Shown here piece after piece: positions 43,590-55,804 of a DNA stretch of 64,000 nucleotides (positions within the stretch are counted from its first letter, which is position 1; each line of letters begins with the position of its first letter). The translations under genes were made by a program, and so were the position numbers. Location of the stretch: positions 1-64,000 of the forward strand of contig JAFQAR010000031.1 in assembly GCA_017399905.1 (NCBI GenBank). The letters run 5' to 3'. The DNA is from Bacteroidales bacterium. Its GTDB lineage: Bacteria > Bacteroidota > Bacteroidia > Bacteroidales > UBA932. Under the pieces are notes generated by a model. That model was not told the DNA's origin, made no database searches, and was given only the letters and a program-made list of their open reading frames with translations.

Positions 43590-43636
43590 AATTGATCAAT
43601 TATTCTATAATGTTAACATTTAGTTTCAAATCTTGG

Positions 43637-43644
43637 CAAATATA
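43637..43644 (-). promoter_or_regulatory. Candidate -7 box for mdh
   Basis: TATATTTG on the minus strand, 47 bases before the mdh start; no clear -33 TTTG. Confidence 0.5.
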
Positions 43645-43699
43645 ATAAATTAAGTGATTACTTATCCCTCTTTGCATAATTTTAAGACATCATAAACAT

Positions 43700-43729
43700 C
43701 AAGGGGCGGCACATCAGTACCACCCCTTG
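43700..43729 (-). terminator. Terminator of the nine-gene operon
   Basis: Arms CAAGGGGCGG (43700-43709) and CCACCCCTTG (43720-43729) pair with one mismatch. It lies 30 bases past the collagen-like lipoprotein stop and before the mdh promoter. Confidence 0.6.
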
Positions 43730-43758
43730 CCGATCTGCCATTCAGGCTATATCAAATA

Positions 43759-45867
<2,109 letters not shown>

Positions 45868-45914
45868 AATAAATATAGATTAGTGTTATCATCCTTCAAT
45901 CATATGTCCCCATA

Positions 45915-46361
45915 TCAGAGGTATCTTTCATAAGAGTCCGAACGTGTCAGCGGGAGGGATTTCTCACGAACCTCCGACGGGATGCTTTCACGCACGTATG
46001 TGACATTGTGTGATTCCTGTTCCACAGCTGTCATGACCAGCGTCCTGCCGCTGACTGAAACCTTATAGGAATACCTCCATGGATAGCGGTCAGAATACAC
46101 TCCCGTCACCACTCCGGATTCAGGGTCGGCCTGATATTCACCGGCACTGAACCAATAGGCTCCCTCGCCTACCCTCTGGTACATCTCAAACCTGCCGTCG
46201 GCAGAAAAAGACAGCCAGATATCCTCGGCAACTCCGCTTTCCTCAGCAGAATAGTGCCACTCCCCGGCCATCTGCTCCATCATATAACTGTCATCCTTCC
46301 CGCAACATACAGAAGCAAAGAGAGCAGTTGCAAATGCAAATATATATATAATACGTTTCAT
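45915..46361 (-). CDS. Small lipocalin-like lipoprotein
   Basis: A 148-residue lipoprotein (ATALFASVCCGKDDS, Cys19 or 20). The mature part is one beta-rich domain starting with EQMAGEWHYSAEESG, the GxW motif of lipocalin-like proteins, with strands ISFSADGRFEMYQRV and GRTLVMTAVEQESH. No named family is assigned. The start at 46361 is taken at the signal peptide; a longer frame runs into the subtilase gene. It lies 25 bases after that gene. Confidence 0.65.
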   Translation of the reverse strand: MKRIIYIFAFATALFASVCCGKDDSYMMEQMAGEWHYSAEESGVAEDIWLSFSADGRFEMYQRVGEGAYWFSAGEYQADPESGVVTGVYSDRYPWRYSYKVSVSGRTLVMTAVEQESHNVTYVRESIPSEVREKSLPLTRSDSYERYL

Positions 46362-46386
46362 ATCTATCATGTATATGGGTAAATCA

Positions 46387-48408
46387 TCAGAGCCAACCTC
46401 CGTTTTCCGCAACACCGGCCTCACGGGAAAGTATCGACACCTCACGGGTGAATTCCGTACCTCCCATTGTTGCGCTGCCCTGTCCTGCCACTTCATCTCC
46501 ACCGGCAATCGCACTGACAAGAATCTTGGCCGATCCCTCATTCTCGCAACGGATATAAAGCTTTCCGTATTTCACATAAGGATCACCGGTAATGCCTAAC
46601 GCGACACGTGCATCATCGCTGACTTCAACCTTAGTGAATGTAAGGTGGGATGCGGCAGGACCGAAGAACTGGTCAAGGGAGACCTTGACATCCTCTCCCT
46701 TCCTGACCGGAAGGCAAGGGGTTCCCTCGATCTGCATAAGAAGCCTCCATGTATCGATGGCTCCTGTTCCCATGTTGTGCCAGAAAGGAGTCAGGTCCAT
46801 CTGGACTCCGTTGTTGAGTTTCGTACAAGTCTCGATGTAATAGTCGATATTGTTTACGGAAGAATAGATCATCGCAAGGAACTCTTCATAAGTGAAGGTC
46901 TTGCCGAGCTTCTTCGCATAGGAGAGGGCAAGAGCGACGACACCAGAAACATGAGGACAAGCCATTGACGTTCCTTGCATATAACCATAATCTCCCTTTC
47001 CTATCTCCTTCGGAAGAGTCGAAAGGACCTGTGCCCTTTCCGGAGTCGACGAAGCCGAGCTGATCGAATAGTCTCCTCCCGGAGCGCAGATATTCGTACC
47101 AGGGCCGTAATTGGTATAGCTTGTAGGAAGGAAATCCGGTCCGAAAGCCGCAACAGAGATGTACCTGTTATGGGCGGCAGGATAGGCTGAAACATCCTTA
47201 CCTTCATTGCCGGAAGCAAAGATGGCGAAATTGCCGCTTACCGGATTGGATTCCGAAGGGTGCGTCATGAAGTAGTTGAGAGCATCCGCCTCAAAGCTGT
47301 ACAAAGTCTCGAAATCATCATCCGAAACAATGGCTCCCGCATCCTGTCCGAACGAACACTGAAGGATGCTTGCGCCCATATCTGCTGCATATTTGTAAGC
47401 CTGTGCACGATTGAGTGTACCTCCGCTGGCATTTCCGGAGAAAAGCTGGCATGTGATCATCCTGATTCCGCTATCCGGAGTACCGTCGCCTCCGGCTACG
47501 CCTGAAACTCCGATACCATTGTTATTCACTGCCGCAACTGTTCCGGCCACATGCGTTCCGTGGCCGTTGTCTCCTGTCCTGTCCCAGCTCACAGGCATAA
47601 GGTTGCCCTTTCCTGTTTCGACATTGTACGTACTGAGGAAATTATATCCGTGAACGTCGTCCACATAACCGTTTCCGTCATCATCCACTCCTTCGACTCC
47701 ATTCTTTTCCGCTTCGTTCACCCACATGTTGGCCGCAAGGTCAGGATGATCGTACTTCACGCCTTCATCACATATAGCTACGATGATCGAAGGGTCTCCC
47801 GTAGTGAGACGCCAGGCATCACGTACGTTGATGTCAGCACCTGCCCTCACTGTTGAAGCAACGCTGAGATCCCCGTTGTTGATGTAATGCCACTGGTCTA
47901 TGAGCTTAGGGTCATTGAACGGAAGTACGGGCGAAACGGTATTGTCTCCTGCCACCCATTCCGATGCAACGCCTTCCTCAAAGCGGGTGAGCCTTGTATT
48001 GTACTGCACAGCCTTCACTTCCGCACATTCCGCAAGCAGGCCTGCAACCTCCTCCACATCCGTTTCGACCGGGAATGTCACGAGACACCATCTGTCAAGA
48101 CGGAACTGTCTTTCCCTTTCCGTGCCTTTGCACGGGAAGGCCTTCCGGACAGATGCACCTACGCGTTCACATACCTCAGACAAGGCTTCGGGAACAAGTC
48201 CGCTATCGAGAGCCGAAGCCGATGCAGGATCAAGCAATACTGCAAGAGTACCCTCCACCGCATTATCGGAGGTATTGACAGACTTTCGAGCCAGAGCGGC
48301 AACTTCCTCATGAGGAGCCGTCTGCAGTCCTGTCATCTCCTCATGAAGACAGGATGTCATCGCAAGGAGAAGAACTATTGATGATATTATCGTTATCTTT
48401 CTGTTCAT
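46387..48408 (-). CDS. Surface S8 subtilisin-family serine peptidase (lipoprotein)
   Basis: A 673-residue lipoprotein (LLLAMTSCLHEE, Cys20). The propeptide-like region spans about 40-150. The catalytic triad is intact: Asp214 in IVAICDEGVKYDHPDL, His283 in NGHGTHVAGTVAAV, Ser481 in GTSMACPHVSG, with oxyanion Asn401 in ASGNEG. The Asp motif reads DEG rather than DTG/DSG. A C-terminal beta domain (about 560-673) follows. It is linked with SusC/SusD in one operon, so it likely cuts extracellular proteins into peptides for that transporter; the substrate is unknown. Confidence 0.92.
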   Translation of the reverse strand: MNRKITIISSIVLLLAMTSCLHEEMTGLQTAPHEEVAALARKSVNTSDNAVEGTLAVLLDPASASALDSGLVPEALSEVCERVGASVRKAFPCKGTERERQFRLDRWCLVTFPVETDVEEVAGLLAECAEVKAVQYNTRLTRFEEGVASEWVAGDNTVSPVLPFNDPKLIDQWHYINNGDLSVASTVRAGADINVRDAWRLTTGDPSIIVAICDEGVKYDHPDLAANMWVNEAEKNGVEGVDDDGNGYVDDVHGYNFLSTYNVETGKGNLMPVSWDRTGDNGHGTHVAGTVAAVNNNGIGVSGVAGGDGTPDSGIRMITCQLFSGNASGGTLNRAQAYKYAADMGASILQCSFGQDAGAIVSDDDFETLYSFEADALNYFMTHPSESNPVSGNFAIFASGNEGKDVSAYPAAHNRYISVAAFGPDFLPTSYTNYGPGTNICAPGGDYSISSASSTPERAQVLSTLPKEIGKGDYGYMQGTSMACPHVSGVVALALSYAKKLGKTFTYEEFLAMIYSSVNNIDYYIETCTKLNNGVQMDLTPFWHNMGTGAIDTWRLLMQIEGTPCLPVRKGEDVKVSLDQFFGPAASHLTFTKVEVSDDARVALGITGDPYVKYGKLYIRCENEGSAKILVSAIAGGDEVAGQGSATMGGTEFTREVSILSREAGVAENGGWL

Positions 48409-48436
48409 ATTCTGAGAAAAATTTTAGTAGTCATCA

Positions 48437-50845
48437 TTAGAGAATCTTTGCAGAACCGATGTCAAAATGATTCCTGACATGCTTCTGGTTTTCCAGACGG
48501 TCGATAAGGCCCATCATGAGGCCTTCCGAAGTCTCCACAAGATTCATCGAGTGCTTCTGCTGAGACATGTTGTATAGCATCTTCACGCCAGCTTCCTCGA
48601 TTTCTTCATCCTGACCATCTTCCGAAGGCGGGTAGACAGGATCCGGATCGTTCTCCTTAGGGACAAGGACCATGCTCTCCACGAGATCGAGAAGTCCGAG
48701 AGAAACGGAATGGTTGGAATCTTCGAAGCCAAGGAGAGCAAATCCATTGAATGTAACACCGAGGCTTGCCGCCATTCCGCTGTCCATCATGGCTATGCAC
48801 GGCATGGATCCGGACTTGTCCGCCTTGCGTACAAATGCACCGAGGATTCCTCCCTGTCCGCCATAAGCGGATCCGTTGCTTGCATAAAGCATCGCATCGG
48901 TATACACGTACATTCCTTCGAAAATGAAATACTCGAGGCGAAGGTCGTAATTCCATATGTAGCCGTTATAGTAGTAGAAGTCCATCGAATCATCTTCCAC
49001 ACCATAAGTCTTGCGAAGGAACGGAAAGAGGCCGCTCACCTTCACACATGGCTGACCCTGATAAGTAGTGCTGCTTTCACTTATGGTAACCTCGCCAAGG
49101 CAGTACCTTGAGCTGGTACCCTCCATCGCATAATAGTTGTATGCACCGTAGTAGTCGCTTGGCGAAATTACGTCCGTCATCTTCTCGGCATCTATATCTT
49201 CAGAAGAATAGAAAGCCATACGGTAATCCCAGTTTCCTCCTGTAGTCTCAAAAACCACGAAATCCTGTTCCGAATAGCCGTTATAAGCCCTTACGGCAAG
49301 AACATATCCGGTACCCGGCACAAGACCGCTCTGAACAAGGGAAAGACCCGAACCGTTGACAAGAGCCAGATTGGCCTCATTGAGCTGAGAGTTCCCGATG
49401 GATGCCCAATAGGTCTGCTCATCCTTCTCGAAAGATTCCTTCTCAAAGAGTCCGACATGCAGTCTCTTGATATCCTTGCCGTTGATATAGATTTCAAGAG
49501 AATTCTCCTTAGTCATTCCGTCCGGAGCATATTTGTCGGAACAGATGAGGCCGCAATTGAGTTCGACAGGCATTTCATCGCCTTCCGCCTTGTATCCGAA
49601 TGTATCGAACACATAGTTGATCAGCTTTCCGTCCGCTCCTATTCCGACGGCTACAAGGGTATACATTCCTGTCCTGTCAAAAGACATCTTGAGAGTAGTG
49701 CTGCCTGTTATGTCCGGATAGCCTGTCTGGATAAGACCGCTTGCAATATCTTCAGCAAGTCCCGCAACAATTGACTCCGCCAGTTCGCCTTCCGCCGTGT
49801 ATATCCTGACCTTCTTCACATCAAGTCCCATCTTCACCTCCACCGGCACTGTGCCGTCTTCTCCAGTTATGCCGGTCCTGACTGTGATGACATCGTCAAC
49901 TGCCCTGTATCCCGGAAGGATGACACGATGAAGTCCGTATGAGTTAGTCGGATACCAGCCAAGCATAGGCATATACATCTGGAGAGAACCTGACGGGAAG
50001 GTAATGACACCGTTCTCCATCTTTCCGTATACGGATGATATGGAAGGGTCGAACTCCTCATTCTCGACCACATATGAAGCTATGGACATCTCACCATATT
50101 CGGCACTCATGACCACACCTGTCTTGAAGGTAGGGATCCAGACCTTTTCCGGATCAGTGGCATCGATGTATGTGTAATTCTGCTCGAGACAGATGCTTGA
50201 AGCATTCATCTGGAACATATTTGTCAGATATGTGGCGTTGTAGACATCGAAGATTCTGTAATATCCCGGCATGTCATCCCTTTCCTCGATCACCACGTTC
50301 TGTTCAAGATTAGGATTTGCGACCGTAAACCATTCAGGAAAGACTCCGTCGCGCCACAGACCTGTGGTCTCACCGTTGTCACCCACAAGCTTGTTCCACT
50401 TCACACATGTCACAGAAAAGCTTATATGAGTGGCATTCTGCGAATAGCTCGACACATATTCCGAACCTGTAACCTTCACCGTACAGTCGTATTTCACACC
50501 CAGCTTCACTGTTGGGAAATAAACCTCAAGTTCGGCGACAGGTGCATCTTCCTCGAATACGATCTCAGTAGCTGAGAATATTCCAGGATAGCTTGACTCG
50601 ACAGTCACCGGAACCGACACCTTTCCTCTGGTATTGGTTCTTCTTACAGTGAATTTCATTGACTTGGGGTCATCCGGGCCGACCTGAAGGTCTCCTGTGC
50701 CTTTCTGGCTCGGAAAATATATTCCATAGCAATCCTTGCTGTCAGGATCGCCTGTTATATCATTCAGTTCCTCCGCACATGAGGTCATCATAAGCGGCAG
50801 AAAAAGAGCCGACAGAAATATAAGTATGTTGTTTTTTCTTTTCAT
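48437..50845 (-). CDS. Calx-beta-containing lipoprotein after SusD
   Basis: An 802-residue lipoprotein (LPLMMTSCAEELND, Cys23). Residues about 40-150 form a Calx-beta-like sandwich (KFTVRRTNTRGKVSVPVTVESS, FSATEIVFEEDAPVAELEVYFP). The middle has beta domains with tyrosine and aromatic clusters, and a later FnIII-like stretch (VQSGLVPGTGYVLAVRAYNGYSEQDFV). No enzyme motif is seen. Position right after susD (5 bases) fits a SusE/F-like surface binding role. Confidence 0.7.
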   Translation of the reverse strand: MKRKNNILIFLSALFLPLMMTSCAEELNDITGDPDSKDCYGIYFPSQKGTGDLQVGPDDPKSMKFTVRRTNTRGKVSVPVTVESSYPGIFSATEIVFEEDAPVAELEVYFPTVKLGVKYDCTVKVTGSEYVSSYSQNATHISFSVTCVKWNKLVGDNGETTGLWRDGVFPEWFTVANPNLEQNVVIEERDDMPGYYRIFDVYNATYLTNMFQMNASSICLEQNYTYIDATDPEKVWIPTFKTGVVMSAEYGEMSIASYVVENEEFDPSISSVYGKMENGVITFPSGSLQMYMPMLGWYPTNSYGLHRVILPGYRAVDDVITVRTGITGEDGTVPVEVKMGLDVKKVRIYTAEGELAESIVAGLAEDIASGLIQTGYPDITGSTTLKMSFDRTGMYTLVAVGIGADGKLINYVFDTFGYKAEGDEMPVELNCGLICSDKYAPDGMTKENSLEIYINGKDIKRLHVGLFEKESFEKDEQTYWASIGNSQLNEANLALVNGSGLSLVQSGLVPGTGYVLAVRAYNGYSEQDFVVFETTGGNWDYRMAFYSSEDIDAEKMTDVISPSDYYGAYNYYAMEGTSSRYCLGEVTISESSTTYQGQPCVKVSGLFPFLRKTYGVEDDSMDFYYYNGYIWNYDLRLEYFIFEGMYVYTDAMLYASNGSAYGGQGGILGAFVRKADKSGSMPCIAMMDSGMAASLGVTFNGFALLGFEDSNHSVSLGLLDLVESMVLVPKENDPDPVYPPSEDGQDEEIEEAGVKMLYNMSQQKHSMNLVETSEGLMMGLIDRLENQKHVRNHFDIGSAKIL

Positions 50846-50850
50846 GATTA

Positions 50851-52536
50851 CTACTGTGCAAGTTCGATTTTTCCTGACGGGTCAGGGTTGTTGTTGCTGT
50901 CGTTGATTGCCGTATTGGACTGGAACTCGGCGCGTGTGATGACTATGTTCCATTGAGGAGAACGTCCTGTGGTATTGTACTTGAACACACCCGCATGATT
51001 ACTTCCCGGATATGCTCTTGTAATACCCATGTCAAGTCTCTTATAGTCATACAGAAGTATGCCTTCACCCCAGAACTCGACACGCTTCTGCAGAAGCATC
51101 TCGGTCAGGAAGTCCTGCATTGTGCCGGGATTTCGGCTGTATGAGGCATCCCTGTAGGTATTCATGAACTTCTTGAGAAGCCTTTTTCCCTCTTCTGCGC
51201 CTTTCAGCTGGGCCTGAGCCTCGATCTCGATGAAATACATCTCCTCAACACGCATCATGCAGTAGTCTGCCGCATTTCCAATGTTGAAGTCGGAACACTC
51301 TCCCATGGCCGGACGGAACTTGAGCGCCTGATAGGCTTTTGCCGCAGGGTTTCCTGTCAGGAACTTCTGCTTGTCTTCCGAAGTGCCGGCAAATCTGTAG
51401 GCATAGTATTCCTCCTTCTTAGGATCAAGCCATGAATGTTTCCTGAAGTCAGTGTCAGGAATCTGGTCATAAAGCTTTGCACTCACACCGAACTGCGCAT
51501 AACGGGCATAGCCCCATGAAGCTTCGGATGAAATGTGCGAAACGAAAGTGAGAAGGTTGTTGAGGTTCTCGGCCACAAGGGAGAATCCCCAGATCCAGGC
51601 ATTGTTCGACGCGGCATTGTTGAATCCGTTGACCGGATCTTCCCACTGGCTCTGCGTAAGCGGAGAATATCCGCCCTCATCTATCACCAGACGGGCATAC
51701 TCCGATGCCATGGCAAACATCTCGTCACGAGGGAACGCAGGGTCTTCCGCATATCCCAACTCGAGATAGGTCCTGGCCAGAAGGCCGTATACGGCATATC
51801 TGGTAGGACGGGAGAATGTCCTTTCGGATTCATCAAGAAGCTCGAGTGCGTTCTCAAGATCCGCAATGATGAATCTGTACATCTTCTCACGGGACACACG
51901 CGGATTGTTCTTTGTCTGCTCGATCGTAGTATTCTCGTCGACGATAGGGACGGTAAGGCCTATTATGGCATCTGTCACATCGGTATAGCCGTTTACCTTA
52001 GGTTCATAAAGCCTTGCAAGGTCAAGATAGCACATTGCCCTATAGACGTATGCCTGTCCGAGGATATCGGCAAGACTCACGGCCTCCTCATCCTCAGATC
52101 CTTCTTCTGCTTCGACAACCGGCTTTACAGAAAGGATGACGTCATTGGCAAGACGGATCCATGTATAGTAGGCATCCCAGAAATATGCGCAATATGTGTA
52201 CTGATATCCCTGTGCCTCATTCATGTCATAAGCATAGAACCTGTTGTAGAAAGGGTTTTCAGCCATTGTCGCCATATCTTCCAGCATGTGCTCCAGACGA
52301 AGATGTATACCCGGGATACCGAAGTCGGTATGGTCACCGTAACTGTTTGCATAGCCGACAGTTCCCGAAGTCGTCATGCTGGCCGGAATGGCCTTTATCA
52401 TGGACATCATGGCAGTGTTGGAAGCCGACACCTGACTCTGAGTCTGCGATCCTCCTACAGGGAAGACTTCCTGTATACATGCTGCCGACATCGCTGCCGC
52501 CAGCAGAATGAATATATATCTGATATGTTTCCTCAT
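50851..52536 (-). CDS. SusD/RagB-family nutrient-binding lipoprotein
   Basis: A 561-residue lipoprotein (AAAMSAACIQEVFP, Cys20). SusD features: LADILGQAYVYRAMCYLDLARLYEPKV near residue 155, RYAVYGLLARTYLELG, and a C-terminal QKRVEFWGEGILLYDYKRLDMG with NPAAKAYQALKFRP. It is paired with the susC gene 11 bases upstream and unlike the first SusD in sequence, so a different ligand is likely. Confidence 0.9.
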   Translation of the reverse strand: MRKHIRYIFILLAAAMSAACIQEVFPVGGSQTQSQVSASNTAMMSMIKAIPASMTTSGTVGYANSYGDHTDFGIPGIHLRLEHMLEDMATMAENPFYNRFYAYDMNEAQGYQYTYCAYFWDAYYTWIRLANDVILSVKPVVEAEEGSEDEEAVSLADILGQAYVYRAMCYLDLARLYEPKVNGYTDVTDAIIGLTVPIVDENTTIEQTKNNPRVSREKMYRFIIADLENALELLDESERTFSRPTRYAVYGLLARTYLELGYAEDPAFPRDEMFAMASEYARLVIDEGGYSPLTQSQWEDPVNGFNNAASNNAWIWGFSLVAENLNNLLTFVSHISSEASWGYARYAQFGVSAKLYDQIPDTDFRKHSWLDPKKEEYYAYRFAGTSEDKQKFLTGNPAAKAYQALKFRPAMGECSDFNIGNAADYCMMRVEEMYFIEIEAQAQLKGAEEGKRLLKKFMNTYRDASYSRNPGTMQDFLTEMLLQKRVEFWGEGILLYDYKRLDMGITRAYPGSNHAGVFKYNTTGRSPQWNIVITRAEFQSNTAINDSNNNPDPSGKIELAQ

Positions 52537-52547
52537 ACTTTTTCCAG

Positions 52548-55500
52548 TTAGAAAGTCAGATTGATACCGAACGACACGGTCCTGACAGGTGAATAATTCT
52601 CTGCACTTGTATCTCCGGAGAAACTCTGACGAGGGTCAAGTCCCTGCCTGTAAGACCAGTAGAAGATATTGTCACACATCGCATACAGCCTGAGTCTGCT
52701 GATCTTCACCTTACTGAGCATTCTGCTTGGGAAGGTGTATCCGAACTGGGCGTTCTGGAAGTTAAGATAGCCGGCAGGAACAAGGAATCTGTCTGAAGAG
52801 GCATTTATATTCTGGTCATTGTATACGAATCTCGGAATATCGGAATCCCTGTTTTCAGGAGTCCACGCATCCAGTACATCCTTATGGAAGTTGGAACCTA
52901 CAGTTCCTCCCGGCGGAGACATATATCCGGCATATCCTCCGTCATAGGTAAGACCGCCTATGGAGTATGTGAAGCTGGCAGCGAGGTCGAAGCCGTAGAA
53001 ATTGAACGAAGTTCCGAAACCTCCGTAGAGAAGAGGTGTAGGGTCGTCGCAGAGATATTCCGTAGCTTCAGAATATTCCGTAGTCGTCTCCGTTCCGAGG
53101 ATAATCTGGTTTCCGGCCGCATCAAGGACAGGCTCGCCGTCAGGACCGGTCTGAACGATGTCCTTATACCACATCGGAAGACCGTTTGTCTTGTCCACAC
53201 CCGCATATTTCGGCATAAGGAATGTGTTCAGAGGCAGACCTTCACCGACAAACTTGTTGCCGGAAGCATATCCCTGATATCCTCCTATGGAACGGTTCTT
53301 ATGCGTATCAGGAAGCATGATGACCTTGTTGGTGTAATGGGTAAAGTTGGCATACATGTCCCAGCTGAAGTCGTTGCGCTTCATGATGTTGCCGTTCAGG
53401 GCGAGCTCGACTCCAGAGTTCCTCATGTCACCGATATTGTCGTAATATCCTGAGAATCCTGATGAAATTGCGACGGTCACAAAGTAAAGCATGTCCGAAG
53501 TCAGACGATAGAAGTACTCGACCGAACCCGAAAGCCTGCCACGGAAGAGATCGAAATCCGCACCCACGTTGATGTTGGTATTCGTTTCCCAGGTGATGTT
53601 TTCATTTCCGATGCTCGTCCTCTTGATACCGATCTCACCATCGGAGTTCGTAATGGAGTACATGTCGGTATAGAGGAAGTCGCCGATGTTGTCGTTACCC
53701 TGCGAACCTATCGAAGCCTTCAGCTTGAGCATGTCGACCCATCCGGTTCTCGGGAACCACGGTTCCTGATCGATGAGCCAGCCTCCTCCTACAGACCAGA
53801 AGCTGCCCCACCTGTGGTCAGGATGGAAGCGGGACGATGCATCAAGACGGTATGATCCGCTGACGAATATCCTGTTCAGATAATCATATTGTGCCCTCAG
53901 GAAGACTCCTTCGTTATTATATCTGGACATCGCCGAACCGGAAGACTGACCGTCTATCACTGCACCTCCAAGTTCCCATATTTCCATTGAGAACATGTTG
54001 CTCTTTGAAGCAGAGAGCGAGTACGACGAGCTGCTGTAGGTCTCATGACCCAGAAGGGCGGAAACATTGTGTCCGTCACCGAACGTCCTGTTCCAATTGA
54101 GGAGCTGCTGGAGGTTGATGTAGAACTGACGGCCGTGGCTTTTTCCGATTATACCGCCGTTGGTGGCGAACTGACCGTAATACATGTTCTGTACCGTCGT
54201 GCTGCGTGTCTCGTCCACTCCGACTCCTGCATTTAACGTGAACTTGAAGTCCTTGAGGAAATTAACCTCTGCATATGCAGTTCCGTTGATGGCGTTACCT
54301 TCACTGTTGCCGACATTGAGCCAAAGTTCCTGGAGTGCATTGGAGTTTGCCGCATATGGACGTATGTAACCGGCATTGGACCCGTCACCGTAGTCATATC
54401 TCTTGTAACCCATGTCGTCATAAATTATATTTCCGCTTCCGTCGCGGAGATACACCGGATAGATAGGAGCCACATTGGTAGCGAATGAGAACACGTTGCC
54501 GGTACCGCTTCCGTTTCCGTTGTTCCAGTCAAAGTTCGAATAGGCGGCATTCATTCCCACCTTCAACCAGTCCTTGATCTGATAATCCATTCTGACACGG
54601 GCAGTGTAACGCTGCATGTCCTCGCCCTGGATCAGACCCTTATTGTTCAGGTAACCGAACGAAGCGAAGAGCTGGGCCCCTCCAAGGGAACCGGATGCAC
54701 TTACGTTATACTCCTGACGGAGAGAATTCCTGTACGACTCCGACATCCAGTCATCCGGCTGAAGCCAATAGTAACGGCCATTGTAAAGTACCCTGCGGCC
54801 AGGAGTGGCATTCGGATTGAACTTGCCGTTGGTGCCTATGAGGTTCTGTCCCTGCGGCACGGTGAATGTAAGATAGCCGAGTCCGCCCACATCGGACGGG
54901 CCAGCCACATTTGCAGCAGCCTTAAGGTTGGCGTCGGTATCGGAAAGTCCCTGCTCGAGCCTGTAATAGTTGTACAGGGAATTGTAATGCACCACATAAT
55001 AGAGCCTCGGATCCTTGATGTATTCGTAACTTTTCAGAGCCTTCGTATTGAGTCCCCACTTTGCATCCACAGTCACCGTAGCCTCACCCTTCTTTGCCTT
55101 CTTTGTCGTGATCATGATCACTCCGTTGGCACCGCGGGCACCGTAGAGAGCATTGGATGCAGCATCCTTGAGGACAGTCATCGACTCTATGTCAGCCGTA
55201 TTCAGGTTGTTCATGTCTCCACTGTAAGGCACACCGTCCACAACGTAGAGAGGGGCATTGCCCGCAGAAATCGAGCTTGTTCCTCGGATACGTATCGACG
55301 GGCTGCTTCCGAGCGATCCGGAAGATGTTGTCATCTGCACTCCGGCCACCACGCCTTCAAGGGCACGTGTCACGTCGGAAGACTGGACCTTTGCGATATC
55401 ATCGGACTTCACGACAGTAGCGGAACCTGTAAACGATTCCTTGGTCGCAGTACCGAAGGCCACGACGATAGTCTCCTCGATCATCTCGGTATCCGGATCG

Positions 55501-55784
55501 AGCATCACGTCATGATGTGCATTTCCTGCCACATGGACAGACGTCTCCTTATATCCGATAGAAGAGAAGACGAGTATTCCGTCAGCAGGAACATCTATGG
55601 AATATACACCATCCATATCGGTCATGCCTCCGGTCATCGTACCCTCCAGACGGATCGATGCAAACGGCACAGGCTCACCGTTAGAGGAATCCTTCACGGT
55701 TCCCGTAACGGTGAGGTTCTGCGCGTCAGCCACCGAAGCCGCCAGAAAAAGAAGGCACGGCAATATAAATTTCAGCAGTTTCAT
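52548..55784 (-). CDS. SusC/RagA-family TonB-dependent transporter
   Basis: A 1078-residue outer-membrane transporter: signal peptide (MKLLKFILPCLLFLAASVADAQ), carboxypeptidase-regulatory-like domain (TVTGTVKDSSNGEPVPFASIRL), TonB-box-like ETIVVAFGTATKESFTGS, plug with SLGSSPSIRIRGTSSISAGNAPLYVVDGVPYSG and IESMTVLKDAASNALYGARGANGVIMITTK, and a long barrel ending SFGINLTF. No STN domain. It is the fourth gene of the nine-gene operon, preceded by three large surface lipoproteins. Confidence 0.93.
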   Translation of the reverse strand: MKLLKFILPCLLFLAASVADAQNLTVTGTVKDSSNGEPVPFASIRLEGTMTGGMTDMDGVYSIDVPADGILVFSSIGYKETSVHVAGNAHHDVMLDPDTEMIEETIVVAFGTATKESFTGSATVVKSDDIAKVQSSDVTRALEGVVAGVQMTTSSGSLGSSPSIRIRGTSSISAGNAPLYVVDGVPYSGDMNNLNTADIESMTVLKDAASNALYGARGANGVIMITTKKAKKGEATVTVDAKWGLNTKALKSYEYIKDPRLYYVVHYNSLYNYYRLEQGLSDTDANLKAAANVAGPSDVGGLGYLTFTVPQGQNLIGTNGKFNPNATPGRRVLYNGRYYWLQPDDWMSESYRNSLRQEYNVSASGSLGGAQLFASFGYLNNKGLIQGEDMQRYTARVRMDYQIKDWLKVGMNAAYSNFDWNNGNGSGTGNVFSFATNVAPIYPVYLRDGSGNIIYDDMGYKRYDYGDGSNAGYIRPYAANSNALQELWLNVGNSEGNAINGTAYAEVNFLKDFKFTLNAGVGVDETRSTTVQNMYYGQFATNGGIIGKSHGRQFYINLQQLLNWNRTFGDGHNVSALLGHETYSSSSYSLSASKSNMFSMEIWELGGAVIDGQSSGSAMSRYNNEGVFLRAQYDYLNRIFVSGSYRLDASSRFHPDHRWGSFWSVGGGWLIDQEPWFPRTGWVDMLKLKASIGSQGNDNIGDFLYTDMYSITNSDGEIGIKRTSIGNENITWETNTNINVGADFDLFRGRLSGSVEYFYRLTSDMLYFVTVAISSGFSGYYDNIGDMRNSGVELALNGNIMKRNDFSWDMYANFTHYTNKVIMLPDTHKNRSIGGYQGYASGNKFVGEGLPLNTFLMPKYAGVDKTNGLPMWYKDIVQTGPDGEPVLDAAGNQIILGTETTTEYSEATEYLCDDPTPLLYGGFGTSFNFYGFDLAASFTYSIGGLTYDGGYAGYMSPPGGTVGSNFHKDVLDAWTPENRDSDIPRFVYNDQNINASSDRFLVPAGYLNFQNAQFGYTFPSRMLSKVKISRLRLYAMCDNIFYWSYRQGLDPRQSFSGDTSAENYSPVRTVSFGINLTF

Positions 55785-55804
55785 CTATGAATATCTCCTC
55801 ATTA